Notes under the pieces: generated by a model
Databases searched by the model: none
Seen by the model: only the letters and a program-made list of their open reading frames with translations
What the model was told of the DNA's origin: nothing
Shown: positions 44,001 through 57,250 of the stretch, in pieces
Numbering within the stretch: position 1 is the first letter of the stretch
Layout of the letters: each line of letters opens with the position of its first letter
Translations under genes and position numbers: made by a program
Source of the DNA: Homarus americanus
Lineage: Eukaryota > Arthropoda > Malacostraca > Decapoda > Nephropidae
Direction of reading: 5' to 3'
Length of the DNA stretch: 64,000 nt
Assembly (NCBI RefSeq): GCF_018991925.1
Contig: NW_024720773.1
Location: 1,308,626-1,372,625, forward strand

Positions 44001-44447
44001 GCCAAAACAGCTGAGGGTCCACCAGAAGGCTTCCCTGTTGATCGAGTCGAAGGCCTTGGTTTGGTTGACGAAAGCCACGTACAGGTCACGACACTGTTCT
44101 CTGTACTTTTCCTGTATCTGGTAGGCAGCAAAGATCATGTCAGTGGTGCCACGTGATGGTCTAAAACCACACTGAGATTCTGGGAGGAAGTTTTCCTCCT
44201 CAGGAAGAAGTCTGTTTAGGAGGACTCGGGCGATAATCTTGCCAGCCTCGGAGAGCAGCGAGATCCCACTGTAGTTGCCACAGTCTGATCGATCTCCCTT
44301 CTTCTTATAAATATTGACAATGGAGGCGTCTTCAAGAGCTTGGGGGATTTTCTCCTTTTCCCATATATTCTCCAGGAGAGAGTGGAGATGGCTGGAAAGC
44401 AGAGGTCCTCCTGCTTTATACACCCGGCAATCGATGAGTACTTTCAT
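44001..44447 (-). pseudogene. Family A copy C: RT fingers and motif A
   Basis: Reads VYKAGGPLLSSHLHSLLENI, EDASIVNIYKKKGDRSDCGN, YSGISLLSEAGKIIARVLLN, QCGFRPSRGTTDMIFAAYQI and RDLYVAFVNQTKAFDSINRE, then meets the solo LTR. The motif A Asp of the family (D-L-T-K-A-F-D) reads N-Q-T-K-A-F-D. Upstream it joins endonuclease linker (KVLID) directly, lacking the roughly 480 bases seen at 7450-7920 in copy A. Confidence 0.88.
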
Positions 44448-44468
44448 TGCCGGGTCATTTTCATCAAA

Positions 44469-45404
44469 TCAGTCCTGGTGTATTCTTTTGAACTGGCCGA
44501 GGGTCTCTCTGCAGGTTTTGGTCATAACAGTATTAAGAGTATTCCATTCAGCAATAGGATTCACGTTGTTTGCTGTTGGATTGTTTATAAGCCCATGTTC
44601 GAGCTGCTGGATCCTCCAGACGCGAAGAGAGAGCTTGGATCTGATAAGTCGATGATCGGTGTCACAGTGGTCTGAGCCACGCTTGGCACGGGTGATGAGG
44701 ATATCTCGTAGATATCTTTTTCTGACAATGATGTAGTCAATGAGATGCCAGTGTTTGGATCGTAGGTGTTGCCACGAACCCTTGAACTTGTCGGGCTGCC
44801 TAAACAAGATATTGGTGATAGTGAAGTTGTGAGCAGCACACTTGCTGAGGAGGAGTAGGCCGTTGGGATTACACTTGCCTTGTCCATTTCTCCCTATGGT
44901 TCCCTGCCAAATGTTAGCATCTCTGCCAACTCTGGCATTGAAGTCGTCAAGGAGCACAACTTTGTATTCTCTGGGGATAGAGGTTAGCACTCTGTCGAGG
45001 TTGGCGTGAAAGGCCTCCTTGATGTCATCCTCTGTATCCAGTGCTGGGGCGTATGCACTGATGAAGAAGGCATGCCGTGAGTGATTCAGTGGGACTCGAA
45101 GCGTCATAAGACGCTCGTTGATCCCAATCGTCATTTCAGTTAGCCTGTGTAGGATGCGTTGGTGAATGGCAAAGCCAACAAAATAAATGCAGTTTCTCTC
45201 CGCAGCAGACCTACCCTTCCAGAAGAAGATGTAGCCAGACTCCTGTTCTGTGAATTGGCCCTTATCTGGGAGACGGGACTCACTGATGGATGTTATGTCG
45301 ATGTCATACCTAGCCAGCTCTTTTGCCACAAGGGCAGTTCTTCTTTCAGGACGCGCATTTGTGCCAGTATCCAGAAGAGTCCTGACATTCCATGCAGCGA
45401 CCAT
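44469..45404 (-). CDS. Family A EEP endonuclease domain, uninterrupted, 311 codons
   Basis: An APE-like nuclease that nicks DNA to prime reverse transcription. Best-preserved endonuclease of the window: WNVRTLLDTGTNA (N-terminal Asn motif), DIDITSISESRLPDKGQ (catalytic Glu), AFFISAYAPALDTEDDIKEA, VVLLDDFNARVGRDANIWQG (family G-D-F-N; here D-D-F-N), SWQHLRSKHWHLIDYIIVRK and GSDHCDTDHRLIRSKLSLRV (C-terminal S-D-H). The frame then enters the linker and stops at 44469. It is part of a broken element, so not a host gene; full catalysis would need the rest of the protein for retrotransposition. Confidence 0.85.
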   Translation of the reverse strand: MVAAWNVRTLLDTGTNARPERRTALVAKELARYDIDITSISESRLPDKGQFTEQESGYIFFWKGRSAAERNCIYFVGFAIHQRILHRLTEMTIGINERLMTLRVPLNHSRHAFFISAYAPALDTEDDIKEAFHANLDRVLTSIPREYKVVLLDDFNARVGRDANIWQGTIGRNGQGKCNPNGLLLLSKCAAHNFTITNILFRQPDKFKGSWQHLRSKHWHLIDYIIVRKRYLRDILITRAKRGSDHCDTDHRLIRSKLSLRVWRIQQLEHGLINNPTANNVNPIAEWNTLNTVMTKTCRETLGQFKRIHQD

Positions 45405-46455
45405 AAGAGGTTTTATGGTTTGTTTTTGTTTGGATCTGTGATTTTGATTGTGTTTTCGACGGCATAAGGATGACCTTACTGAGTGCGGTTGCCCAGTCAG
45501 GTTGGGTTTTTAGGCAGGTTATGTTCAGGGCACTTTTTCTAGCCCCCTCCCCATGTGGGGTGAGCAGAGTGGCTCCTTGGAAGGGCTGCTCAGTAGCACA
45601 GACAGGACCGGATTGCACTTCTCCCTAGATCCCAGTGTATAAACGACCACCTTATCGGTGCCGCACATGTGCAGAGTTGTGACTAGATACTCCCGACAGT
45701 CATCTTTGCCTGTCCCCGTCGCCACTCGTCCGTCGCCATAGGACTTTTGGGGTATAAGGTTTTGATGATAATGAGAGGTATGATGAGCTGGATGATGGGT
45801 GCACATGAGTTGATTTATGTGGTGAGGCAGGAGCACAGACTGCAATCACACATCTTGGCTTTCTCTTTTCCTGATTCAGTGGTGCAAGTGTTGCAACGAC
45901 TAGGGGAGAGTTGCAATGGACCGCCGATTGCTCAGTTTGTTGGGTTTTGCTTAAGTAGCCTGTCCATCATGCATTGCCTTCGTCTGCCGGTGTAGTCGTT
46001 GGTTTCCCATGTTGGTCACCTCTTCCGTCTATACCGCCGTTAGGATCTTGTTCGAGCTCTGTTAGCAAGTCTGCCTAATGCGGGGCTCCACAGCAAATTT
46101 TTCGTTCTGGGTTTACTCCCGTCGCGTTATACCTACCAAGGCAGCGGGGTAGTGGTTGGTAGGCGCCAAGAGGTGTCCACATGCCAGTGGGCCTATGCGC
46201 CATCCCTATGGGGCCCACTGCTTCTCCAAGATCCCCTGCTGGTCTAGCCTCGGCCCATAAGGTACCCAGTTACCGTGTGTTGTCACGAGGAGGCACAACG
46301 GGAGTCTTGATGGTGAAGAGGCTGTGTACTGGCATGGGAAGACTTATGCAATTTGCTTCCCTGTTCGCCAGCGGCGGAAGCTGAAAGCGAGAGGAAGCAA
46401 GCAGTGCTTGCACCTCAACACTAACATAATGCTGACACTAGACGCATTACACCAC
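45405..46455 (-). mobile_element. Family A 5' region in copy C
   Basis: Colinear with copy D 19930-21018. Pieces of the N-terminal extension appear in several frames (VATGTGKDDCREYLVTTL, GATLLTPHGEGARKSALNI). Beyond about 45725 no conserved frame is seen. The end at 46455 lies against CCTGTGTACATACACACA. Confidence 0.7.
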
Positions 46456-46488
46456 CCTGTGTACATACACACACACACACAAACACAC

Positions 46489-46526
<38 letters not shown>

Positions 46527-46560
46527 GTGACACACACACACAAACGCTGATGCACGCACG
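46456..46560 (-). repeat. (CA)n microsatellite ((TG)n on the element strand)
   Basis: CA repeats with AA/CG interruptions right at the 5' end of copy C, then 120 bases of single-copy-looking sequence to 46680. Confidence 0.93.
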
Positions 46561-46689
46561 CACGCTTGGAGGTTCAAGAAAGAGTGGGATTATCAGTTGA
46601 TTATTTCCACACTAGTTGGCTCACACTATCTTGACGGGGACACAATAAGGGCCAGCTCCACGCCCATCGCTGAGGCCTGTGTACCTTCA

Positions 46690-49600
46690 TTACATTGTTT
46701 GTAGCCCTGCTCCCTCTATGTACATTGTCTGTATACCTGCACCCTCTATGTACATTGTTTGTATACCTGCACCCTCTATGTACATTGTCTGTATACCTGC
46801 ACCCTCTATGTACATTGTTTGTATACCTGCTCCCTCTATGTACATTGTTTGTATACCTGCACCCTCTATGTACATTGTTTGTATACTTGTCCCTCTATGT
46901 ACATTGTTTGTATACTTGTCTCTATTTGTATACTGCCCTCTGTACATTGTTTGTACTACCTCTATGTACATTGTTTGTATACTTGCTCCTCTATGTACAT
47001 TGTTTGTATACCTCCTCTGTTTGTTTGTATACCTACCCTCTATATACATTGTTTTATACCTGCTCCTCTATGTACATTGTTTGTATACCTCTATGTACAT
47101 TGTTTGTATACCTGCACCTCTATGTACATTGTTTGTACACCCCTCTACATTGTTGTCTGCACCCTCTATGTACATTGTTTGTATACCTGCCTCTATGTAC
47201 ATTGTTTGTATACCTGCACCCTCTATGTACATTGTTTGTATACTGCACCCTCTATAACATTGTTTGTATACCTTTTACCTGCTATGTACATTTCTGCACC
47301 CTCTATACATTGTTTGTATACCTACCCTCTATATACATTGTTTGTATATCTGCACCTCTATATACATTGTTTGTACTGCACTCCTCTATGTACATTGTCT
47401 GTATACCTTACTGCACCCTCTATGTACATTGTTTGTATACCTCTATACATTGTTTTGTATACCTACACTCTATGTACATTGTTTGTATACCTGCACCTCT
47501 CTGTGTTATCCTCTATGTACATTGTTTGTATCTGCACCTCTGTGCACATTGTTTGTATACCTGCACCCTCTATGTACATTGTCTGTATACCTGCACCCTC
47601 TGTGCATTGTTTGTATACCTGCACCCTCTATGTACATTGTTTGTATACCTGCACCTCTATGTACATTTTTGTATACCTTTATGCACCTCTATTCCTTTAT
47701 ACATTGTTTGTATACTCCCCTCTATGTACATTGTTGTATACCTACTCCCTCTTATTTTGTATACCTCCCTCTATGTACATTGTTTGTATACCTTTCATTG
47801 TTTTGTATACATTGTCTGTATACCTGCACCCTCTATGTACATTGTTTGTATACCTCTCATATGCATTGTTTGTATACACCTCTATGTACATTGTTTTGTA
47901 TACCTGCACCTCTATGTACATTGTTTGTATACCTACCCTCTATACATTGTTTGTATACCCTCTATTACATGTTTGTATCCTCTGTGCATTTTTGTATACC
48001 TATTGTTTGTTCTACCCTCTATATACTTGTTGTATACCTCTGTACATTGTCTGTATACCTCCCCTCTTGTTTGTATACTTACTCCTATATATGTTTGTAT
48101 ACCTGCACCCTCTATGTACATTTTTTATACTTGTCTCCCTCTATGTACATTTTACCTCTATGTACTTGTCATATTTTATGTACATTGTCTGTATACCTGC
48201 CCTCTGTAATTGTTTGCATATGTTCCTCTCTGTATTACATTGTTTGTATACCTGCTCCCTCTATGTACATTGTTTGTATACCTGCTCCTCTATACATTGT
48301 TTGTATACCTGCCCTCTATGTACATTGTTTGTATACCTACCCTCTATATTACATGTTCTCCTCTATGTACATTGTTTGTATACCTGCTCCCTCTATGTAC
48401 ATTGTTTGTATACCTGCTCCCCTCTGTATACATACCTGTATGTATACCTGCCTCTATATACTACCTCTATGTACATTGTTTGTATACCTACCCTCTATGT
48501 ACATTGTTTGTATACCTGCACCCTCTATGTACATTGTCTGTATACCTGCTCCCCTCTATACATTGTTTTGTATACCTGCTCCTCTATGTACATTGTCTGT
48601 ATACCTGCACCCCTCTATGTACATTGTTTGTATACCTGCACCCTCTATATAATTGTTTGTATACCTCTCCCTCTATGTACATTGTTTGTATCTCACCCTC
48701 TATGTACATTGTTTGTATACCTGTTCCCTCTATGTACATTGTTTGTATACCTGCTCCCTATGTGCATTGTTTGTATACCTGCACCCTCTATGTACATTGT
48801 TTGTATCCTGCACCCTCTGTGTACATTGTTTTTAGCCCTATCCTCTATACATTGTTTGTATACTTGCTCCTCTGTACATTGTTTGTATACCTGCTCCCTC
48901 TATGTACATTGTCTGTATACCTGCACCCTCTATGTACATTGTTTGTATACCTCTATACATTGTCTGTATACCTGCTCCCTCTATATTACATTGTTTGTAT
49001 ACTTGCTCCCTCTATGTACATTGTTTGTATACTTGCTCCCTCTATGTACTTTGTTTGTATCTTGCTCCCTCTATGTACATTGTTTTGTATACACTCCCTC
49101 TATATACATTGTCTGTATACCTACCTCTATGTACATTGTTTGTATACCTACACCCTCTATGTGTGTGTATACTGCTCTCTATACATTGTTTGTATACTTG
49201 CTCCTCTATGTACATTGTTTGTATACTTGCTCCCTCTATATTCATTGTTTGTATACTTGCTCCCTATGTACATTGTTTGTATCTTGCCTCCTCTATGTAC
49301 ATTGTTTGTATACTTGCTCCTCTATGTACATTGTTTTATACCTACTCCTCTATGTTACATTGTTTGTATCTGCTCCCTCTATGTACATTGTTTGTATACT
49401 TGCTCCCTCTATGTACATTGTCTGTATCCTGCCCTCTATATACATTGTTTGTATACCTGCACCCTCTATGTACATGTCTGTATACTCCCTCTATGTACAT
49501 TGTTTGTATACCCCCTCTGTACATTGTTTTATACCTACCCTCTGTATTGTCTGTATACCTGCACCCCTCTATACATTGTTTATACCTCTCCCTCTATGTA

Positions 49601-52080
49601 TTTTGTATACCTACTCCCCTCTATGTACATTGTTTGTATACCTACCCTCTATATACATTGTTTGTATACCTGCACCCTCTATGTACATTATTTTGTATAC
49701 CTCCCTCTATATTTGTTTGTATACTTGCTCCCTCTATGTACATTGTTTGTCTTACTCCTCTATATTTTGTGTCTGTATCTCTCCCTCTATATTACATTGT
49801 TTGTATACCTGCACCCTCTATGTACATTGTTTGTATTACACCCTCCATTGTTTGTTTACCTGCACCCTCTATACATTGTTTGTATACCTGCACCCTCTGT
49901 ACATTGTTTGTACCTACCCTCTATGTACATTGTCTGTACTCTACCCTCTATGTACATTGTCTGTATACCTGCACCTCTATGTACATTGTTTTATCTACCC
50001 TCTAAACATTGTTTGTATACCTACCCCTCTATGTACATTGTTTGTATACCTGCACCCTCTATGTACATTGTTTGTATACCTGCTCCCTCTATGTACATTG
50101 TCTATACCCTCTATGTACATTGTTTGTATACCTGCACCCTCTATGTACATTGTTTGTATACTTGCACCTCTATATACATTGTTTGTATACACCTCTATGT
50201 ACATTGTTTGTATACCTGCCCTCTGTGTATTGTTTGTCTGCCTCTATACATTTTGTATACCTGCCCTCTATGTACATTGTTTGTATACCTGCACCCTATG
50301 TACATTGTCTGTATACCTGCACCCTCTATGTACATTGTTTGTATACACCACCTCTATGTACATTGTCTGTATACCTGCCCCTCTATGTACATTGTTTGTA
50401 TACCTACTCCTCTATGTACATTGTTTGTATACCTGCACCCTCTATGTACATTGTTTTATATACCCTCTATTACATTGTTCTACCCTCTATATACATTATT
50501 TGCCTACACCTCTATATACATTGTTTGTATACCTGCTCCCTCTATGTACATTGTTTTGTATACCTCACCTCTATGTACATTGTTTGCCTGCACCCTCTAT
50601 GTACATTGTTTGTATACTACCCTCTATGTACATTGTCTGTACCTGCACCCTCTATGTACATTGTTTATACTTACCCTCTATGTACATTGTTTATACCTGC
50701 ACCCCTCTGTACATTGTCTGTATACCCTCATCATTGTTTTGTATACCTGCACCTCTATATTGCATTGTTTGTATACCTGCCTCTATGTACATTGTTTGTA
50801 TACCTGCACCCTCTATGTACATTGTTTGTATACCTGCACCTCTATATTACATTGTCCTGCACCTCTATATTACATTGTTTGTATACCCTCTATATACATT
50901 GTTTGTATACTCCCTCTATATTACATTGTTTGTATACCCTCTATATACATTGTTTGTATACCTGCACCCTCTATGTACATGTTTTGTATACCTACCTCTA
51001 TGTACATTGTCTGTATACCCTCTATATTACATTGTTTGTACTTGCTCCCTCTGTACATTGTCTGTATACCTGCACCCTCATGTACATTGTTTGTATACCT
51101 GCTCCTCTATATTACATTGTTTGTATACCTACCCTCTATGTACATTGTTTGTATACCTACCCTCTATGTGACATTGTTTGTATACCTGCACCCTCTATGT
51201 ACATTGTTTGTATACCTACCTCATGCATTGTTTATACCTGCACCCTCTATGTACATTGTTTGTATACCCTGCACCCTCTATGTACATTGTTTGTATACCT
51301 GCCCTCTAACTTACATGTTATACCCTCTATGTACATTGTTTGTATATACCTCTATGTACATTGTTTGTATACCTACACCCTCTATGTACATTGTTTTGTA
51401 TACCTGCCCCTCTATGTACATTGTTTGTATACCTGCACTCTATGTACATTGTTTTGTATACCTCTCCCTCTATGTTACATTGTTTGTATACTTGCTCCTC
51501 TATGTACATTTGTTGCCTCCCTCTATGTACATTGTCTGTATACCTGCACCCTCTATGTACATTGTTGTGTCTTGTCCCTCTATGTACATTGTTTGTATAC
51601 CTGCCTCTATGTCATTGTTTGTATACCTGTCCCTCTGTATTACATTGTCTGTATACCTGCACCTCTATGTACATTGTTTGTATACTTGCTCCCTCTATGT
51701 ACATTGTTTGTATACCTACCCTATGTACATTGTTTGTACCTGCACCCTCTATGTACATTGTTGTATACCCCCTCTGTACATTGTTTGTATACCTCTATGT
51801 ACATTGTCTGTATACCTACACCCTCTATGTATTGTTTGTATACCTCTATACTTGTCTATACTTTCCTCTATGTGTTTATACCTCTATATTGTTTGTATAC
51901 CTCTATATACATGTTTATACACCCTCTATATTACATTGTTTGTTTTTTGTATACACTTATACTGTTTATATCTCTATGTACATGTTTGTATACATACTCC
52001 TCTATGTACATTGTTTGTATACCTGCACCCTCTATGTACATTGTTTGTATACCTGCACCCTCTATGTACACATTGTTTGT
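46690..52080 (+). repeat. 30-bp tandem array, CCCTC variant
   Basis: The unit is CCCTC plus TATGTACATTGTTTGTATAC plus CTGCA (30 bp). The first six or seven units (46711-46890) are in perfect 30-base register; after that most units carry 1-6 base deletions (CTACCCTC for CTGCACCCTC, lost GTAC or TGT). Since 30 divides by three, frames of 1470, 2194 and 848 codons appear, reading MYIVCIPAPS-type repeats. No codon-level constraint is visible and I do not call a gene. Confidence 0.95.
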
Positions 52081-55000
52081 ATACCTGCACTGTCTATGTA
52101 CATTGTTTGTATACCTGCACTGTCTATGTACATTGTTTGTATACTACACTGTCTATGTACATTGTTTTGTATACTGTCTGTACATTGTTTGTATACCTGC
52201 ACTGTCTATGTACATTATTTGTATACCTGCACTGTCTATGTACATTATTTGTATCCTACTGTCTATGTACATTGTTTGTATACCTGCACTGTCTATGTAC
52301 ATTGTATGCCTGCTGTCTGTGTACATTATTTGTATACCTGTACTCTATGTACATTGTTTGTATACCTGCACTGTCTATGTACATTGTTTGTATGCCTGTC
52401 TATGTACATTGTTTGTATACCTACTCTGTTGTACACATTGTTTGTATACCTGTCTATGTACATTGTTTGTATACCTGTACTGTCTATGTACATTGTTTGT
52501 ATACTGTCTATGTACATTGTTTGTATACCTACACATCTGTATGTACATTGTTTGAATCTTATACTGTCTATGTACATTGTTTGTATACTTACTCTCTATT
52601 ACGTTGTTTGTATATCCTGCTGTCTGTATGTACATTGTTTTTGTATACCTACTGTCTATGTACATTGTTTGTATACCTTCACTGTCTATGTATACATTGT
52701 TTTGTATACCTACACTGTCTATATTGTTTGTATACCTACTGTCTATGTACATTGTTTGTATACCTACCTGTCTATGTACATTGTTTGTATACTGTCTATA
52801 TACATTATTTTACTGCACTGTCTGTACATTGTTTGTATACCTGCCTGTCTTGTACATTGTTTTGTATGCCTGCATCTTATGTACGTTGTTTTGTATGCCT
52901 GCTGTGTCTGTGCATTGTTTGTATGCCTCTGTCTGTACATTGTTTGTATACCTGCTGTCTATATTACATTGTTTGTATACCTGCACTGTCTATTGTACAT
53001 TGTTTGTATACCTGCACTGTCTGTGTACATTGTTTGTATACCTGCACTGTCTATGTACATTGTTTGTATGCCTGCACTGTCTGTATGTACATTGTTTTGT
53101 ATACCTACTGTCTATGTACATTGTTTGTATACCTGTACTGTCTGTGTACATTGTTTGTATACCTACACTGTCTATATACAGTTGGTTTGTATACCTTTAC
53201 TGTCTGTGTACATTGTTTGTGTACCTGCACTGTCTGTGTATGCATTGTTTTGTATACCTCTGTCTATGTGCATTGTATACCTGCACTGTCTATGTACATT
53301 GTTTGTATGCCTACACTGTCTATGTACATATTTTGTATACCTACGCTGTCTATGTACATTGTTTTTGTATACTGTGTTCTGTCTATGTACATTGTTTGTA
53401 TGCCTGCACTGTCTGTGTACATTGTTTGTATACCTGCACTGTCTATGTGCATTGTTTTTGTATGCCTGCACTGTCTGTGTACATTGTTTGTATACCTATT
53501 TATGTACATATTGTTTGTATACCTGTCTATGTACATTGTTTTGTATACCTGTACTGTCTATGTACATTGTTTGTATACCTGTCTATGTACATTGTTTGTA
53601 TACCTGTACTGTCTATGTACATTATTTGTATACCTGTCTATGTACATTGTTGTATACTGTCTGTACATTGTTTGTATACCTGCACTGTCTATGTACATTG
53701 TTTTGTATCTGTCTATATTGTTTGTATACCTACTGTCTGTTGTACATTGTTTGTATACCTGTACTGTCTATGTACATTGTTTGTATACCTGTGTCTATGT
53801 ACATTATTTGTATACCTCTGTCTATGTGTTTGTATACCCTGATCTATGTACATTTATTTGTATACCTGTCTATGTACATTATTTGTATACCTGTCTATAT
53901 TACATTGTTTATACCTACACTGTCTATATTACATTTATTTGTATACACTGTCTGCTGTATGTATGCATTGTTTGTATACCTACTGTCTATATGTACATTG
54001 TTTGTATACCACTGTCTATGTGCATTGTTTTGTATGCCTTAGTCTGTAATATTGCTTGTTTGTCCTACACTGTCTATGTGCATTGTTTGTATATTTGCAC
54101 TGTCTATGTACTGTTTGTATACCTATACTGTCTTTGTGCATTGTTTTGTATACCTGCTGTCTATATTGTATGCCTGCACTGTCTATGTACATTGTTTGTA
54201 TACCTGTACTGTCTATGTACATTATTTGTATACCTGTCTGTGTACATTATTTGTATACTATCTACTGTCTATGTACATTGTTTGTATACTGTCTGTATGT
54301 ACATTTATACCTGTCTATGTACATTATTTGTATATCTATTACAATCTATGTACATTGTTTGTTCACCTCATGTCTATGTACATTGTTTGTATACCTACAC
54401 TGTCTATGTACATTATTTGTATACCTTACTGTCTATATACACTGTTTGTATATGTACTGTCTATGTACATTGTTTGTATACCTACACTGTCTATGTACAT
54501 TATTTGTATACTGCAATATATTACATTTTTGTATATCTGTACTGTCTGTATTGTTTTGTATACTACTGTCTTTGTTCATTGTTTGTATACTGTCTTTATG
54601 TGCATTGTTTGTATACTGTACTGTCTGTGTGCATTGTTTGTTGTCTATCTGTATGTTCATTTGGAATATTACGTGCCTGCAATCTATGTTCATTGTTTTG
54701 TATGCCTGACTGTCTGTATGTTTATTGTTTGTATACCTGCTTTGTCTGTGTGCATTGTATACCTGATTGTCTACATACATTGTTTGTATACTGACTGTCT
54801 ATGTACATTATTTGTATTCTTGTATTTAATCTATGTACATTGTTTGTATACTCACTGTCTATGTGCATTGTATGCCTGACTGTCTGTGTACATTGTTTGT
54901 ATGCCTGCACTGTCTATGTACATTGTTTTTGTGTGCTGTCTGTGTTACATTATATATGCTTTGTTGCATTGTTTGTTATACCTGCTGTCTATGTTACATT

Positions 55001-57250
55001 ATTTGTATGCCTGCACTGTCTATGTACGTTGTTTGTATTGTACTGTCTATGTACATTGTTTTGTATACTGTCTGTTATGTACATTGTTTTGTGTACCTGT
55101 GCTGTCTATGTACATTGTATGCCTGCACTGTCTATGTACATTATTTGTGTATATTTACAATCTATGTACATTGTTTGTATACTTACTGTCTATGTGCATT
55201 GTTTGTATACCTACACTGTCTATGTACATTGTTTGTATGCCTACACTGTCTGTGTACGTGTTTGTATTTCTATGTCTGTGTGCATGTTGGTTTTGTTTAT
55301 ACCTACTGTCTGTGTGCATTGTTTGTATACCTGCACTGTCTATGTACATTATTTGTATACCTGCACTGTCTATGTACATTATTTGTATGCTTCATTGTCT
55401 GTGTTACATTGTATACCTGCACTGTCTATGTGTGCATTGTTTTGTATGCCTGCACTGTCTGTGTACATTGTATACCTGCACTGTCTATGTACATTGTTGT
55501 ATATACAATCTATGTGCATTGTTTGTATATACACTGTCTGTGTGCATTGTTTGTGTACACTGTCTGTGTTGCATTGTTTTTGTATACTACTGTCTGTGTT
55601 CATTGTTTTGTATACCTACTGTCTATGTACGTTGTTTGTGTACCTGTACTGTCTATGTACATTGTTTGTATACCTGTACTGTCTTTGTGCATTGTTTGTG
55701 TCTCTACACTGTCTGTGTAAATTGTTTTGTATACTTGCAATGTCTGTGTACATTGTTTATACCTACTGTCTATGTACATTTTTTGTATGCCTACTGTCTT
55801 TATACATTGTTTGTATACCTGTCTATGTTACATTGTTTGTATACACTACTTTATGTGCATTGTTTTTGTCTAGTGTGTCTTTGTTACGTTGTTTGTATCA
55901 CCTGCTGTCTGTACGTTGTTTTGTTGCTACTGTCTGTATATTGCACTGTTTGTATACCTTACTGTCTATGTGCATTGTATACCTCTGTCTATGTACATTG
56001 TTTTGTATACCTACACTGTCTATGTACACATTTGTATACCTGCACTGTCTATGTACATTGTTTGTATACCTGCTGTCATACATGTTGTATATACTGTCTA
56101 TGTACATTATTTGTATACTGTCTATGTACATTGTTTGTATACTGTCTGTGTCCATTGTTTTGTATACCTACTGTCTCCTTGCATTGTTTGTATACCTGCA
56201 CTGTCTATGTGCATTGTTTGTATACCTACACTGTCTATGTACATTATTTGTATACCTGCACTGTCTATGTACATTATTTGTATACCTGCACTGTCTATAT
56301 TACATTGTTTGTATACCTACTGTCTATGTGTACATTGTTTGTATACCTGCACTGTCTATACATACACATTGTATACCTGCATTGTCTACATACACATTGT
56401 TTGTATACCTGCACTGTCTGTGTACATTGTATACCTACTGTCTATGTGCATTGTTTGTGTATACCTGCAGTGTCTGTGTGCATTGTTTTTACATGTCTCT
56501 CTGTCTGTGTGCATTTTATTTAATGCCGTTGTCGGCATGCATTAGTTTGTATGCCTGCACTGTCTGTATTTACATTGTATGCTCCTGCATTGTCTACATG
56601 CATTGTTTGTGTATACCTGCACTGTCTGTGTACATTGTGTGCCTGCTGTCTATGTACATTATTTGTATACCTGTCTATGTACATTGTTTTTGTATATCTT
56701 ACTGTCTATGTGCATTATTTGTATACATACTGTCTATGTACATTGTATACCTGTACTGTCTGTGTACATTGTTTGTATATACTGTCTATGTACATACATT
56801 TGTATACATGCGCCAATCTGTGTACAATTTGTGTACCTGCGCAATCTGTATATTACATTGTTTGTATACATGCACACTCATCTATGTACATTGTATACCT
56901 ACTGTCTATATGCATTATTTGTATGCCTGTCTGTTTACATTGTATACCTGTACTGTCTGTGTAAATTGTTTATACCTACTGTCTATGTACATTTTTGTAT
57001 ACCTGTACTGTCTATATACATTATTTGTATGCCTGCACTGTCTATGTACATTATTTGTATACACTGTCTGTGTACATTGTATACCTGTACTGTCTGTGTA
57101 CACATTGTTTGTATGCCTGCTGTCTGTGTGCATTGTTGTTACATGCTGTCTGTGTGCATTGTTTTGTATGCCTGCTGTCTGTGTACATTATTTGTATGCC
57201 TACACTGTCTGTATGTACATTGTTTTGTATACCTGTATGTCTGTGTACAT
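52081..57250 (+). repeat. 30-bp tandem array, CTGTC variant
   Basis: The same unit with CTGTC in place of CCCTC. The switch is abrupt at about 52080-52095 and nearly all later units carry it. Further CCTAA/CTTAC and GTGTGCATTG (for ATGTACATTG) subtypes become common after about 54.0 kb, so the array has domains of local homogenisation. Confidence 0.95.

Larger units (their letters stand above)
41891..46455 (-). mobile_element. Family A LINE, copy C: most complete copy
   Basis: The minus-strand element from 46455 (5' end, shared with copy D) to the (TAG)n tail at about 41904, followed by TGTGTGTG. Both outer flanks are (TG)n on the element strand (46465-46555 and 41891-41900). Contents: leader, complete endonuclease (44469-45404), RT fingers (44001-44447), solo LTR (43202-43997), RT palm/thumb (42154-43197) and the zinc-finger region (42000-42090, degenerate). 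A deletion joins endonuclease linker to RT at about 44430-44450. Confidence 0.88.

Noticed and set aside
46759..54794. Very long open frames (1470, 2194, 900 and 848 codons) reading as repeated MYIVCIP-type peptides
   Set aside because: They follow from a 30-bp tandem unit without stops; frames drift at each indel, overlap each other and show no independent coding signal.
46690..57250. CRISPR-like array
   Set aside because: Units are contiguous with no unique spacers, and the window is clearly eukaryotic.
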